Source of the DNA: Streptomyces sp. NTH33
GTDB taxonomy: Bacteria; Actinomycetota; Actinomycetes; Streptomycetales; Streptomycetaceae
Length of the DNA: 35,106 nucleotides
Direction of reading: 5' to 3'
Assembly (NCBI RefSeq): GCF_003236365.1
Contig: NZ_POTZ01000014.1
Span: 1 to 35,106 of the forward strand
Shown here: piece by piece, positions 16,124-23,655 of the stretch
Layout: each line of letters opens with the position of its first letter
Numbering within the stretch: position 1 is the first letter of the stretch
Notes under the pieces: model-generated
Told to the model about the DNA's origin: nothing
Databases searched by the model: none
What the model saw: the letters and a program-made list of their open reading frames with translations, nothing else
Made by a program: the position numbers and the translations under genes

Positions 16124-16969
16124 ATGCCCGAGTACCGCCGCATCCTCCTCGACGGTGCCGCCGTCCAGGTCACCGTCGACGGGGACGAGCTGGTCGCCGG
16201 GGACGGCCGCCGCGTCAGGATCGACGACGCGCAGCACCTGCCCCCGGTGGTCCCCTCCAAGGTGATCGCCGTCCACCTCAACCACCGCAGCCGGGTCGAC
16301 GAGTTCCAGATCGACCTGCCCGACACCCCGACGTACTTCCACAAGCCGACCTCCTCGCTCAACTCCCACAAGGGCGCGATCGTGCGCCCCGAGGGCTGCG
16401 AGTGGCTGAACTACGAGGGCGAGGTCGCCATCGTCATCGGGAAGACGGCGCGCAACATCTCCCCGGCCGAGGCGGGGGAGTACATCGCGGGATACACGGT
16501 CGCCAACGACTACGGCCTGCACGACTTCCGTGACACCGACGCCGGCTCCATGCTGCGCGTCAAGGGCTCCGACACCCTCTGCCCGCTCGGCCCCGGCCTG
16601 GTCACCGACTGGGACTTCCGGGGCAAGAAGCTGCGGACCTACGTCAACGGCGAGGTCGTCCAGGACGGCTCGACCGACGAGATGACCTGGGACATGCACT
16701 ACCTGGTCGCCGACATCGCCCGCACCATCACCCTCTACCCCGGTGACGTGCTGCTCTCCGGCACCCCCGCCAACTCCCGCCCGGTCAAGCCGGGCGACGT
16801 GGTCGAGGTGGAGGTCGAGGGACTGGGCCGGCTCACCAACCACGTCGTCACCGGCCCGACCCCGATCCGGACCGACGTGGGGGCCCAGCCCACCGAGTCC
16901 GAGGAGGTCCTGTCCACCGCGCTCGGCGGCGACTGGGAATTCCGTGGCATCAGGTCGCCGCGTCGCTGA
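16124..16969 (+). CDS. HpaG-like fumarylacetoacetate-hydrolase-family enzyme
   Basis: 281 residues with the FAH fold. Metal-binding acidic residues lie in LNYEGEVAIVIGK (E-x-E) and ANDYGLHD, the core motif is KGSDTLCPLGPGLV, and the C-terminus has GDVLLSGTPANSRPVKPGDV. This matches HpaG/HpcE-type decarboxylase/isomerases of the homoprotocatechuate pathway and also catechol-pathway hydratase/decarboxylase relatives. HpcE of enterobacteria is a two-domain duplication; this protein has a single catalytic domain plus a short N-terminal lead. It begins 11 bases after the dioxygenase with AAAGG before ATG 16124. Expected role: decarboxylate or isomerise the acid made by the HpaE-like enzyme. Separate HpaF and HpaH genes are not seen in the window. 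Confidence 0.86.
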   Translation: MPEYRRILLDGAAVQVTVDGDELVAGDGRRVRIDDAQHLPPVVPSKVIAVHLNHRSRVDEFQIDLPDTPTYFHKPTSSLNSHKGAIVRPEGCEWLNYEGEVAIVIGKTARNISPAEAGEYIAGYTVANDYGLHDFRDTDAGSMLRVKGSDTLCPLGPGLVTDWDFRGKKLRTYVNGEVVQDGSTDEMTWDMHYLVADIARTITLYPGDVLLSGTPANSRPVKPGDVVEVEVEGLGRLTNHVVTGPTPIRTDVGAQPTESEEVLSTALGGDWEFRGIRSPRR

Positions 16970-16997
16970 GCGGGGCGGTGTGGGTAGGGTCGGCACC

Positions 16998-17855
16998 ATG
17001 ACCGATCCCGCCGAGCCCGCCGCGTCCGTGGACCCCGCGGACTCCGCCGCGCCCGCGGAGCCCGCAGGGTCCGGTGGGACTTCCGCTTCGGCGGAGTCCG
17101 CCGGGTCTGCGGGGGGCGCCGGAGCCGCGGGGCGTACGGTCCCCGAGGCCGTGGCGTCCGCGTCCGCCGGAGCCGCCGTGTCCGCTGGACCTGGAGCCGC
17201 CGAGGCCGCCGGGTCCGGGGGGCGCACCGCGTCCGCTGAGACCGCAGGGCCGGGCGGGGTCGGCCGTGGGCGGCGTCCGCGCAAGCGCGTGCGGAACTAC
17301 GGGGCCGGCCGGGACGCCCTGCTCGACGCGGCCGTCCGCGTGGTGGCCCGGGGCGGGCTGCGCAGGCTCACCTACCGGGCCGTGGCCGAGGAGGCCGGGG
17401 TCACCCACGGGCTCGTCGTGCACCACTTCGGCTCGCGCGACGCGCTGATCGAGGAGGCGCTCGCCCACGCCGTGCGCTCCTCCATGAACAGCAGCGCGCT
17501 CGAGCCCGGCACGGGCAGTGTGGCCGACTTCTCCGCCGGTCTGGCGGACATGGTGGAGTCCGGCCCGGACCTGCAGGCCTTCCAGTACGAGCTGATGCTG
17601 GAGGCGCGCCGCCGCTCCGAGCTCATGCCGCACCTGCGCGGCCTGTACGAGGAGTACTTCGACGCCGCCCGGCGGGAGCTGTCCCAGATGCTGGGCCGGC
17701 CGGTCGACCGGGGTCTTTACCGGCTGATCTTCGCGGCCCTGGAGGGCCTGGTGCTGCACCAGCTCGTCTTCGGCGAGCCCGAGGTCACCGAGGAGGCCCT
17801 CGCCCGGCTGCGCACCATGATCCAGCAGCTCGCCGAGGAGCCGGACGGCGCCTGA
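16998..17855 (+). CDS. TetR-family regulator with a long low-complexity N-terminus
   Basis: 285 residues from ATG 16998. Residues 1 to about 95 are almost only Ala, Gly, Ser, Pro and Glu (for example PAEPAASVDPADSAAPAEPA), then a basic run GRGRRPRKRVRNYGAGRD leads into a TetR domain: helix-turn-helix at roughly 124-155 (LTYRAVAEEAGVTHGLVVHH, then FGSRDALIEEAL) and a TetR C-terminal domain. Such N-terminal tails are unusual; the tail may be disordered, or translation may start at an internal GTG. It is 28 bases after the HpaG-like gene on the same strand, so it is likely the last gene of this operon and a candidate reader of the 16-bp island operator. Confidence 0.83.
   Translation: MTDPAEPAASVDPADSAAPAEPAGSGGTSASAESAGSAGGAGAAGRTVPEAVASASAGAAVSAGPGAAEAAGSGGRTASAETAGPGGVGRGRRPRKRVRNYGAGRDALLDAAVRVVARGGLRRLTYRAVAEEAGVTHGLVVHHFGSRDALIEEALAHAVRSSMNSSALEPGTGSVADFSAGLADMVESGPDLQAFQYELMLEARRRSELMPHLRGLYEEYFDAARRELSQMLGRPVDRGLYRLIFAALEGLVLHQLVFGEPEVTEEALARLRTMIQQLAEEPDGA
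17025..17260 (+). repeat. Degenerate GC-rich short repeats coding the TetR tail
   Basis: The stretch repeats variants of GCGGAGTCCGCC, CCCGCGGAGCCCGC and GCCGGGTCTGCGGGG out of register, giving Ala/Gly/Ser/Pro/Glu codons. It looks like a minisatellite that expanded within the gene. Codon-third-position GC is not a reliable guide to coding here because all three positions are GC-rich. Confidence 0.5.
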
Positions 17856-17983
17856 GCCGTACGCTGGACCGAGCGTGGCTCCGGGCCCCAGGTCACGGCG
17901 GCGTAAGAATCGGTGATCCACGCGGATTCCCCGCCCTCGACCTCTTGTCAAACGGATAGGTGCGCCCGCACGATGGGGCAACT

Positions 17984-17999
17984 CGTTTGGCCTGAAACG
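17984..17999. promoter_or_regulatory. Island operator 3 (CGTTTGGCCTGAAACG)
   Basis: Its reverse complement, CGTTTCAGGCCAAACG, matches operator 1 at 14 of 16 positions. It lies 45 bases before the permease start (30 before the alternative GTG spacing region at 18020), and a lone CAAACG half-site is present at 17949-17954. No confident -10/-35 pair was found in this 173-bp gap. Confidence 0.65.
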
Positions 18000-18028
18000 A
18001 CCCATCCCTTTTCTGGCAGGTGATCCGA

Positions 18029-19480
18029 GTGGACAGTCAGACGGCCGCCCCGGAGCGGACCGTGCGGGACACATCCACCGCAGCCACGCTCAAGCCCAAT
18101 GCGCTGGGCGTTTTGGGCATCCTCTTCTTCGTCCTTTCCGCGCAGGCCCCCCTGACCGGCATCGCCGGGGCGGCCCCGATCTCCGTCGCCATCGGCAACG
18201 GAGCCGGCACCCCCGCCGCCTACGTGCTGGCGGGCGCCATGATCCTGCTGTTCTCGGTCGGCTTCGTCGCCATGGGGCGGCACGTCGTCGACGCCGGCGC
18301 CTTCTACACCTACATCGGCAGGGGGCTCGGCCGTACCGCCGGAGCGGGCAGCGCGGGCCTCGCGCTGTTCTCCTACTGCGTCATCCAGGCGGCCATGTAC
18401 GGGCTCTACGGCTCGATCGTCAGCGGCCTGGTCGCCCAGCACGCCGGTCTGGACCTGCCGTGGTGGGTCTGGGCGCTGGCCACCATGGCCCTGGTGAAGG
18501 TGCTCGGCGCCGCCGGCATCGAGATGGGCGCCCGCGTGCTGGCCGTCTTCGTCACGGCCGAGTTCAGCATCCTGCTGGTGTTCGGCCTGATCACCCTGTT
18601 CAAGGGCGGCGGCCCCGAGGGGCTCGGCGTGGCCCACAGCTTCTCGCCGTCCGCGGCGCTGCAGGGCGCGCCCGGTGTCGCCGTGATGTTCGCCGTCGCG
18701 TCCATGTTCGGCTTCGAGGCCACCGCCATCTACGGCGAGGAGGCGCGCAACCCGAGCAGGACCGTCCCGCGGGCCACCTACCTGTCCGTGCTCGTGGTCA
18801 CCGGCTTCTTCGCACTGACCTCCTGGATGCTGATCTCCTCCTACGGCGCCTCCAAGGCGTCGGCGGCCGCGGGCAAGGCGCTGGCGAGCGGGGACTCCAC
18901 CGGCTTCGTCTTCGCGCCGATCGCCGCGGAGTTCGGCGGCTGGGTGAACCAGGTGCTGCCGATCCTGCTCGCCACCTCCCTGTTCGCGGGCATCCTCACC
19001 TTCCACAACTCCGCCAACCGCTACCTGTTCTCGCTCGGTCGCGACGGCCTGCTGCCGCAGGGCCTGTGCCGGCTCAACGACCGCCACGCGCCCTCGGTCG
19101 CCGGCTGGGTGCAGACCGTGATCGCGCTGGCCCTGGTCGTCCCCTTCGCGCTGACCGGCAAGGACCCGGTGCTGACCCTCTTCTCCTGGTTCAGCGGGGT
19201 GGCCGTCCTGGCGATGATGCTGCTGTACCTGCTGACCTCGGTGTCGGTGGTCGTCTTCTTCCGCCGTGAGCGCCTGGACAGCCGGATGTGGAACACCCTC
19301 ATCGCCCCGGTGCTGGGCATGCTCGGGCTGGCGGGCGCCATCTGGCTGATCCTGGCCAACTTCACCACCCTCATCGGCGGCTCGGCCGGCACGGCTGTGG
19401 GCCTCACCCTCCTGGTGCCGCTGGTGCTGGTGCTGGGCGCGGCGAACGAACGGGTCAGGCGGCGCCGGGCGGCGCCGTAA
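18029..19480 (+). CDS. APC-superfamily amino acid / amine permease
   Basis: 483 residues with about 12 hydrophobic helices, the first being GVLGILFFVLSAQAPLTGIA with the TM1 unwound Gly region usual in the APC family. FGFEATAIYGEEARNPSRTV is the conserved family loop after TM6. It should import the amine or amino acid handled by the downstream enzymes, in the manner of PuuP in putrescine pathways. The GTG at 18029 is preferred because AGGTGA lies five bases before it; an in-frame GTG at 18020 is part of that element. It follows operator 3 and heads a three-gene unit with the PuuC-like and PuuD-like genes. Confidence 0.9.
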   Translation: MDSQTAAPERTVRDTSTAATLKPNALGVLGILFFVLSAQAPLTGIAGAAPISVAIGNGAGTPAAYVLAGAMILLFSVGFVAMGRHVVDAGAFYTYIGRGLGRTAGAGSAGLALFSYCVIQAAMYGLYGSIVSGLVAQHAGLDLPWWVWALATMALVKVLGAAGIEMGARVLAVFVTAEFSILLVFGLITLFKGGGPEGLGVAHSFSPSAALQGAPGVAVMFAVASMFGFEATAIYGEEARNPSRTVPRATYLSVLVVTGFFALTSWMLISSYGASKASAAAGKALASGDSTGFVFAPIAAEFGGWVNQVLPILLATSLFAGILTFHNSANRYLFSLGRDGLLPQGLCRLNDRHAPSVAGWVQTVIALALVVPFALTGKDPVLTLFSWFSGVAVLAMMLLYLLTSVSVVVFFRRERLDSRMWNTLIAPVLGMLGLAGAIWLILANFTTLIGGSAGTAVGLTLLVPLVLVLGAANERVRRRRAAP

Positions 19481-19533
19481 CCCCTCTGCCCGCCCTGGAA
19501 CGACTGAACGATCAACGTGGTCTGGAGGACCGC

Positions 19534-21024
19534 ATGTCCGCTGTCACCCACGACGAGTGGCTCCGTCGCGCGAAGGCGTTCGAACCGCCTCGCGCGCACC
19601 ACATCGACGGCATCGAGGAAGCCGGCGGGGGCGCCGCCTTCTCCGTCGTCTCGCCCCGGGACGGCCAGGTGCTGACCGAGGCCGCCGACGCCGGCACCGC
19701 CGAGGTCGACGCCGCCGTGGCCGCCGCCCGCCGTGCCTTCGACAGCGGACCGTGGCCCCGGTTGGCGCCCGCCGACCGCGGCCGTGTCCTCCTGCGCATC
19801 GCCGACCTGCTCCAGGAACGGCGGGCGGAGCTCGCCCTCGCCGTGACCCTGGAGATGGGCAAGCCGATCACCGACGCGCACGACATCGAACTGCGCGCCC
19901 TGATCAACACCTTCCGCTGGTACGGGCAGCTCGCCGACAAGCTCACCGACGAGTCGCCGCACACCGCACCGGACGCGCTCGCCCTGGTCACCCGCGAGCC
20001 GGCCGGAGTCGTCGGCGCCGTGGTGCCCTGGAACTTCCCCCTCACGCTCGCCGGCTGGAAGGTCGCCCCCGCGCTGGCGGCCGGCTGCACCGTCGTACTG
20101 AAGCCCTCGGAGAACTCGCCGCTGTCCGCGCTGCTGCTCGTCCGGATCGCCACCGAGGCCGGCCTGCCGCCGGGTGCGCTCAACGTGGTGAACGGCGACG
20201 GGCCGGTGGCCGGACGGGCCCTCGGCCTCCACCCCGACGTCGACGTGCTGGCGTTCACCGGCTCCACGGCCGTCGGCCGGCACTTCCTGCGCTACTCCGC
20301 CGACTCCAACCTCAAGCGGGTCTGGCTGGAGCTGGGCGGCAAGTCGCCGAACATCGTCCTGCCCGACGCCCCCGACCTGGCGAAGGCCGCCGCCACCGCC
20401 GCCTGGGGCATCTTCTTCAACCAGGGCGAGATGTGCACCGCGCCCTCCCGGCTGCTGGTGCACTCCTCGATCGCCGAGGAGGTCACCGAGGCGGTCGTGG
20501 CGCGGGCGCGCGAGCTGCGCGTCGGCGACCCCCTCGACCCGGCCACCGAGATGGGCGCCCTGGTCGGCGAGGCCCACCTCGGCCGCGTGCTCGACCACGT
20601 CCGGCGGGGCGCCGACGACGGGGCCCGCCTGCGCACCGGCGGGGAGCGGACCCTGACGGAGACCGGTGGCGTCTACCTCCAGCCGACCGTCTTCGACCGC
20701 GTCGGCCGGGGCAGCCGGCTCGCCCGCGAGGAGATCTTCGGCCCGGTCCTGTCCGTGCTCCCCTTCGACGGGATCGACGAGGCGGTCGAACTCGCCAACG
20801 CCACCGAGTACGGCCTCGCCGCCGGCCTGTGGACCTCCGACCTGTCCACCGCCCACCGCGTCTCCCGGGCGCTGAAGGCCGGCACCGTCTGGGTCAACTG
20901 CTACGAGGAGGGCGACCTCACCGTGCCCTTCGGCGGCATGAAGCAGTCGGGCAACGGCCGGGACAAGTCCGTCCACGCCCTGGAGAAGTACACCGAACTG
21001 AAGACCACCTGGATCCAGCTGTGA
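19534..21024 (+). CDS. PuuC-like gamma-glutamyl-aminoaldehyde dehydrogenase
   Basis: 496-residue aldehyde dehydrogenase. Catalytic Cys301 is in NQGEMCTAPSRL, Glu266 in LELGGKSPN, and the NAD region has FTGSTAVGRHF. The C-terminus GDLTVPFGGMKQSGNGRDKS, then LEKYTELKTTWIQL, is very close to that of E. coli PuuC, which oxidises gamma-glutamyl-gamma-aminobutyraldehyde. Start: ATG 19534 with GGAGG six bases before it; the upstream in-frame extension is the end of the permease gene in another frame. Its stop overlaps the GTG of the PuuD-like gene. It probably acts on a gamma-glutamyl-linked aldehyde formed earlier in the pathway. Confidence 0.9.
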   Translation: MSAVTHDEWLRRAKAFEPPRAHHIDGIEEAGGGAAFSVVSPRDGQVLTEAADAGTAEVDAAVAAARRAFDSGPWPRLAPADRGRVLLRIADLLQERRAELALAVTLEMGKPITDAHDIELRALINTFRWYGQLADKLTDESPHTAPDALALVTREPAGVVGAVVPWNFPLTLAGWKVAPALAAGCTVVLKPSENSPLSALLLVRIATEAGLPPGALNVVNGDGPVAGRALGLHPDVDVLAFTGSTAVGRHFLRYSADSNLKRVWLELGGKSPNIVLPDAPDLAKAAATAAWGIFFNQGEMCTAPSRLLVHSSIAEEVTEAVVARARELRVGDPLDPATEMGALVGEAHLGRVLDHVRRGADDGARLRTGGERTLTETGGVYLQPTVFDRVGRGSRLAREEIFGPVLSVLPFDGIDEAVELANATEYGLAAGLWTSDLSTAHRVSRALKAGTVWVNCYEEGDLTVPFGGMKQSGNGRDKSVHALEKYTELKTTWIQL

Positions 21025-21746
21025 GCCGAGCCCCCCGCCCCCTGATCGCGATTCCCGCCCGCTTCTCCGCCACCACCTCGGCCCTGCGCTACACCGCCGA
21101 GGTCAACGCGCGCGCCCTCGTCGAGGCGGTGTGGCGGGCCGGCGGCGAACCGGCGAGCATCCACCCGGTGGACCCCGCCGAGCACGACGTCGCCGAGCGG
21201 CTCGCCCGCTTCGACGGCATCCTGCTGCCCGGCGGCGGCGACCTCGCCCCGCACCGGTACGGCGCCGCCGACGCCCACGACAGCGTCTACGGCGTCGACG
21301 ACCTCCAGGACGACTTCGACCTGGAGGTGGCCCGCCGGACTCTGGAGTCGGGGCTGCCGCTGCTGGCGATCTGCCGCGGTCTGCAGGTGGTCAACACCGC
21401 GCTGGGCGGCACCCTGCACCAGGACATGGGCGGTCCCGGACAGGACCACCGGCACGTCCGGCACCCCGTCTGCCTCGCCCCCGGTTCGGTCCTGGCGGAG
21501 GTCACCCGCGCCGACAAGGCCGAGGCCTCCTGCTACCACCACCAGCACATCGACCGGCTCGGCGAGGGCCTGACGGTCACCGCACGGGCCGCCGACGGCA
21601 CGATCGAGGGAGTGGAACGCGCCGGCGGCGCGGGCTGGTTCGCGGCCGTGCAGTGGCACCCCGAGGACACCGCACACGAGGATCCGGTGCAGCAGCGCCT
21701 GTTCGACGCGCTGGTGGAGGCGGCACGGTCGCCCCGGATCCGCTGA
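21021..21746 (+). CDS. PuuD-like gamma-glutamyl hydrolase (peptidase C26 / class I GATase)
   Basis: 241 residues. The nucleophile Cys118 sits in LLAICRGLQVVNTALGG, the C26 hallmark, and the His-Glu pair is H213/E215 in VQWHPED. There is no partner synthase domain, so it is a stand-alone hydrolase like E. coli PuuD, which releases GABA and glutamate from gamma-glutamyl-GABA. Here it would remove the glutamyl group added by the GS-like ligase. The GTG start lies inside the GTGA that contains the stop of the PuuC-like gene, a four-base overlap that implies coupled translation. It ends 10 bases before the convergent MarR gene. Confidence 0.92.
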   Translation: MSRAPRPLIAIPARFSATTSALRYTAEVNARALVEAVWRAGGEPASIHPVDPAEHDVAERLARFDGILLPGGGDLAPHRYGAADAHDSVYGVDDLQDDFDLEVARRTLESGLPLLAICRGLQVVNTALGGTLHQDMGGPGQDHRHVRHPVCLAPGSVLAEVTRADKAEASCYHHQHIDRLGEGLTVTARAADGTIEGVERAGGAGWFAAVQWHPEDTAHEDPVQQRLFDALVEAARSPRIR

Positions 21747-21756
21747 GTCCGCCGGC

Positions 21757-22329
21757 TCACCCCCTGGCGCGACGCCCGCTGCGGCGCGGCGCCGGGTCCG
21801 CGCCGCCCAGCAGCGACCGGCGGCGGTCCTCGCCGTGCTCCTCGACCTGCAGGACCACCCGCCGCAGCATCTCCGCGAGATCCCGGCACTCCTCACTGCT
21901 CAACTGCGAGGTGACGAAGGCCTCTTCCTCGTTGAACGACGGAAAGACCCGGCCCATGAAGTCCTCGCCCTCGTCGGTGAGCGCCAGCAGCACGAGCCTG
22001 CCGTCGGTGGGATGGCCGGTACGCCGCAGCAGCCCACGCGACTCCAGCGTGCGGGAGACTCCCGTCAGGGTGCCCTTGGAGATGCCGGCCTCCTCGGCGA
22101 CGTGCCGGGTCTCCGACTCGCCCCAGACCCAGACCACCCACAGCACGACGAACGCGGTCCAGGTCAGGTCCGAGCCGCGCAGCACCGAGTTCTCCAGGTG
22201 CTGGCGGACCGCGGAGGCGGCCCGGTAGATGTTCGCCACCGCCGCCATCTGCTCCCGGCGCACACGGATGCCGCCGAGCTTGGCCTGTGCGAGCTTCTCC
22301 GCCTCGGTGATGGAACGCTGGCCGGGCAC
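21757..22329 (-). CDS. MarR-family transcriptional regulator
   Basis: 190 residues from the GTG at 22329, chosen because GAGGGGGA lies six bases before it; a second GTG at 22335 is too close. The winged helix spans about residues 55-120: SETRHVAEEAGISKGTLTGV with the recognition helix, then SRGLLRRTGHPTDGRLVLLALT, the wing. The tail is Arg-rich. Convergent with the PuuD-like gene at the end of the island, it may sense the pathway amine or an aromatic acid, as many MarR proteins do. A weak match to the island operator is found upstream (22386-22401). Confidence 0.9.
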   Translation of the reverse strand: MPGQRSITEAEKLAQAKLGGIRVRREQMAAVANIYRAASAVRQHLENSVLRGSDLTWTAFVVLWVVWVWGESETRHVAEEAGISKGTLTGVSRTLESRGLLRRTGHPTDGRLVLLALTDEGEDFMGRVFPSFNEEEAFVTSQLSSEECRDLAEMLRRVVLQVEEHGEDRRRSLLGGADPAPRRSGRRARG

Positions 22330-22357
22330 GGGCACTCCCCCTCGCTGATCGCCGGTA

Positions 22358-22384
22358 CCAGGCAGGCCGATGCCGCCCGCCTGG
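22358..22384. promoter_or_regulatory. Inverted repeat in the marR leader
   Basis: CCAGGCAGGC (22358-22367) and GCCCGCCTGG (22375-22384) pair at 9 of 10 positions around a 7-base loop, 29 bases upstream of the MarR start. It could be an autoregulatory operator or an mRNA hairpin. Confidence 0.45.
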
Positions 22385-22442
22385 TCGTTCGGGCTCAAAG
22401 TGTACGGCGGTCGGTTCCGGAGAACGGGGTCCGGAGCCGCCG

Positions 22443-23015
22443 TCAGCCGGTCTTCCAGCCCCAGGGCGTGTCCACGCGTGCCCACTCCTTGTCCCACTGG
22501 TCGAAGCGGCGGCGGTCGAGCCGGGTCCGTACCAGCTTGGCGCCGCCGATGACCACGCCCGCGGCGGCCGTGCCCGCCCACAGCCCGCCCAGGGTCGACT
22601 GGAACGCGCTGTCGGCCCGCGAGGCGGGCGGGGAGGTCAGGACGCCGTGCCCGTTGGTCCACACCGTGACGTGGGTGCCGGGCGTCGCGGAGACCGGGAC
22701 CCTGGTCCGGCCCGTGTGCACCGAGCCGTCCGGATCCGTCCAGCGGACCGTCCCCCACACCAGGGCGCCGCTCGTCGGCCGGGCCGCCCCGTGGGTCGCG
22801 TCCTGGGTCAGCACGGCGGACAGCGGGCGGGTCTCGGCACGGACCCGGTCCGCGTTCCGCTGCATCGCGCCCGCCGTCAGCACTCCCGCCAGCACACCGC
22901 CGGCCATGGCGAGGACCCAGGCGACGAGCAGGATCCACGCCTCCACGACGTCACTGGTCCGCCTGAGCGGATTCCGCCGCCACCGCCACAGCCACACTCC
23001 CGCACGACGTGTCAC
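22443..23015 (-). CDS. Two-TM membrane protein of the Rv1733c-like type
   Basis: 190 residues. A basic N-terminus (TRRAGVWLWRWRRNPLRR) precedes a first membrane helix (AWILLVAWVLAMAGGVLAGV), then an extracytoplasmic-looking loop of about 85 residues with the VWGTVRWTDPDGSVHTGRT pattern and VTVWTNGHG, and a second helix (GGLWAGTAAAGVVIGGAKLV) with a charged tail. The pattern recalls the Streptomyces/Mycobacterium Rv1733c-like family, which has no established biochemical role. The GTG at 23015 is favoured because GAGGGGGT lies seven bases upstream; a longer frame to 23159 exists. Single gene. Confidence 0.78.
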   Translation of the reverse strand: MTRRAGVWLWRWRRNPLRRTSDVVEAWILLVAWVLAMAGGVLAGVLTAGAMQRNADRVRAETRPLSAVLTQDATHGAARPTSGALVWGTVRWTDPDGSVHTGRTRVPVSATPGTHVTVWTNGHGVLTSPPASRADSAFQSTLGGLWAGTAAAGVVIGGAKLVRTRLDRRRFDQWDKEWARVDTPWGWKTG

Positions 23016-23255
23016 CTTCGACACCCCCTCGTGAGCACCGACGGCCCTGCTTCCAGTGTGCCCCCAGACGCGATCAGCGGCTTCCGGAAGCACGGAGAGA
23101 GGAAAGCCGAGCACTTCAGACGGTCGCGAGCAGGGTCGTACGCCCGCGTACCCGCTCACCCCTCCCGCGCCCGGTGCCGCGCCCCTTCGGACACGGATCG
23201 GTCAAGGCCCGCCCACGCGCCGGTTGCCGTGCGGTGAGCGCGCCGTGATGGGACC

Positions 23256-23636
23256 ATGACGCTCGCCGCGCGCGCCCTCGCCCACCTGGCCACCTGGCCC
23301 GATCTGACGGAGGCGGCGCCGAGCTGCGGCACCGGGCAGGCGCTCAGCTCGGCGCAGGGCGAGATCGCGCACTTCCGCTCCGACCGGGACGTCGACCTCC
23401 ACCTGACCGCACCGGCCGTCCGCCGCATGACGGGCGACCTGCGGCGCTTCGCCGCGGTCCGCGTCGTGCCGGGTTCCCCCTGGGTGACGATCCGCCTCGA
23501 CGCCTCGGCCGACGCGGATCTCCTCGTGAGCCTGATGAGCGTCGCGCTCCAGGCCCATCAGGGCCTGCCGGACGACGGCCTGCCCGCCTCCCGCGGCTGC
23601 AACGACGGCCGCGGTGTGGGCTTCCTGCGCACCTGA
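23256..23636 (+). CDS. Luciferase-domain (DUF5519-like) small protein
   Basis: 126 residues. The ordering of APSCGTGQALSSAQGEIAHF, then RDVDLHLTAPAVRRM and PGSPWVTIRL, resembles the actinomycete 'luciferase domain' proteins (DUF5519), whose function is not established; they are not flavin luciferases by sequence motif. A Cys-rich SRGCNDGRG segment lies near the C-terminus. ATG 23256 has only a weak GGGA upstream. It stands alone between a divergent membrane protein and a convergent DeoR gene. The 240-bp gap before it (23016-23255) shows no clear feature. Confidence 0.7.
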   Translation: MTLAARALAHLATWPDLTEAAPSCGTGQALSSAQGEIAHFRSDRDVDLHLTAPAVRRMTGDLRRFAAVRVVPGSPWVTIRLDASADADLLVSLMSVALQAHQGLPDDGLPASRGCNDGRGVGFLRT

Positions 23637-23655
23637 CGGCAGGGGGCGGACGTCG

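Noticed and set aside
19021..20976. A 651-codon minus-strand frame opposite the PuuC-like gene
   Set aside because: It is antisense to a gene whose translation closely follows PuuC; no start signal or family motif was seen.
8395..22329. An antibiotic biosynthesis cluster around the P450
   Set aside because: No PKS, NRPS, terpene synthase or other scaffold enzyme is present. The ring-cleavage, aldehyde dehydrogenase and gamma-glutamyl hydrolase genes point to breakdown, not synthesis.
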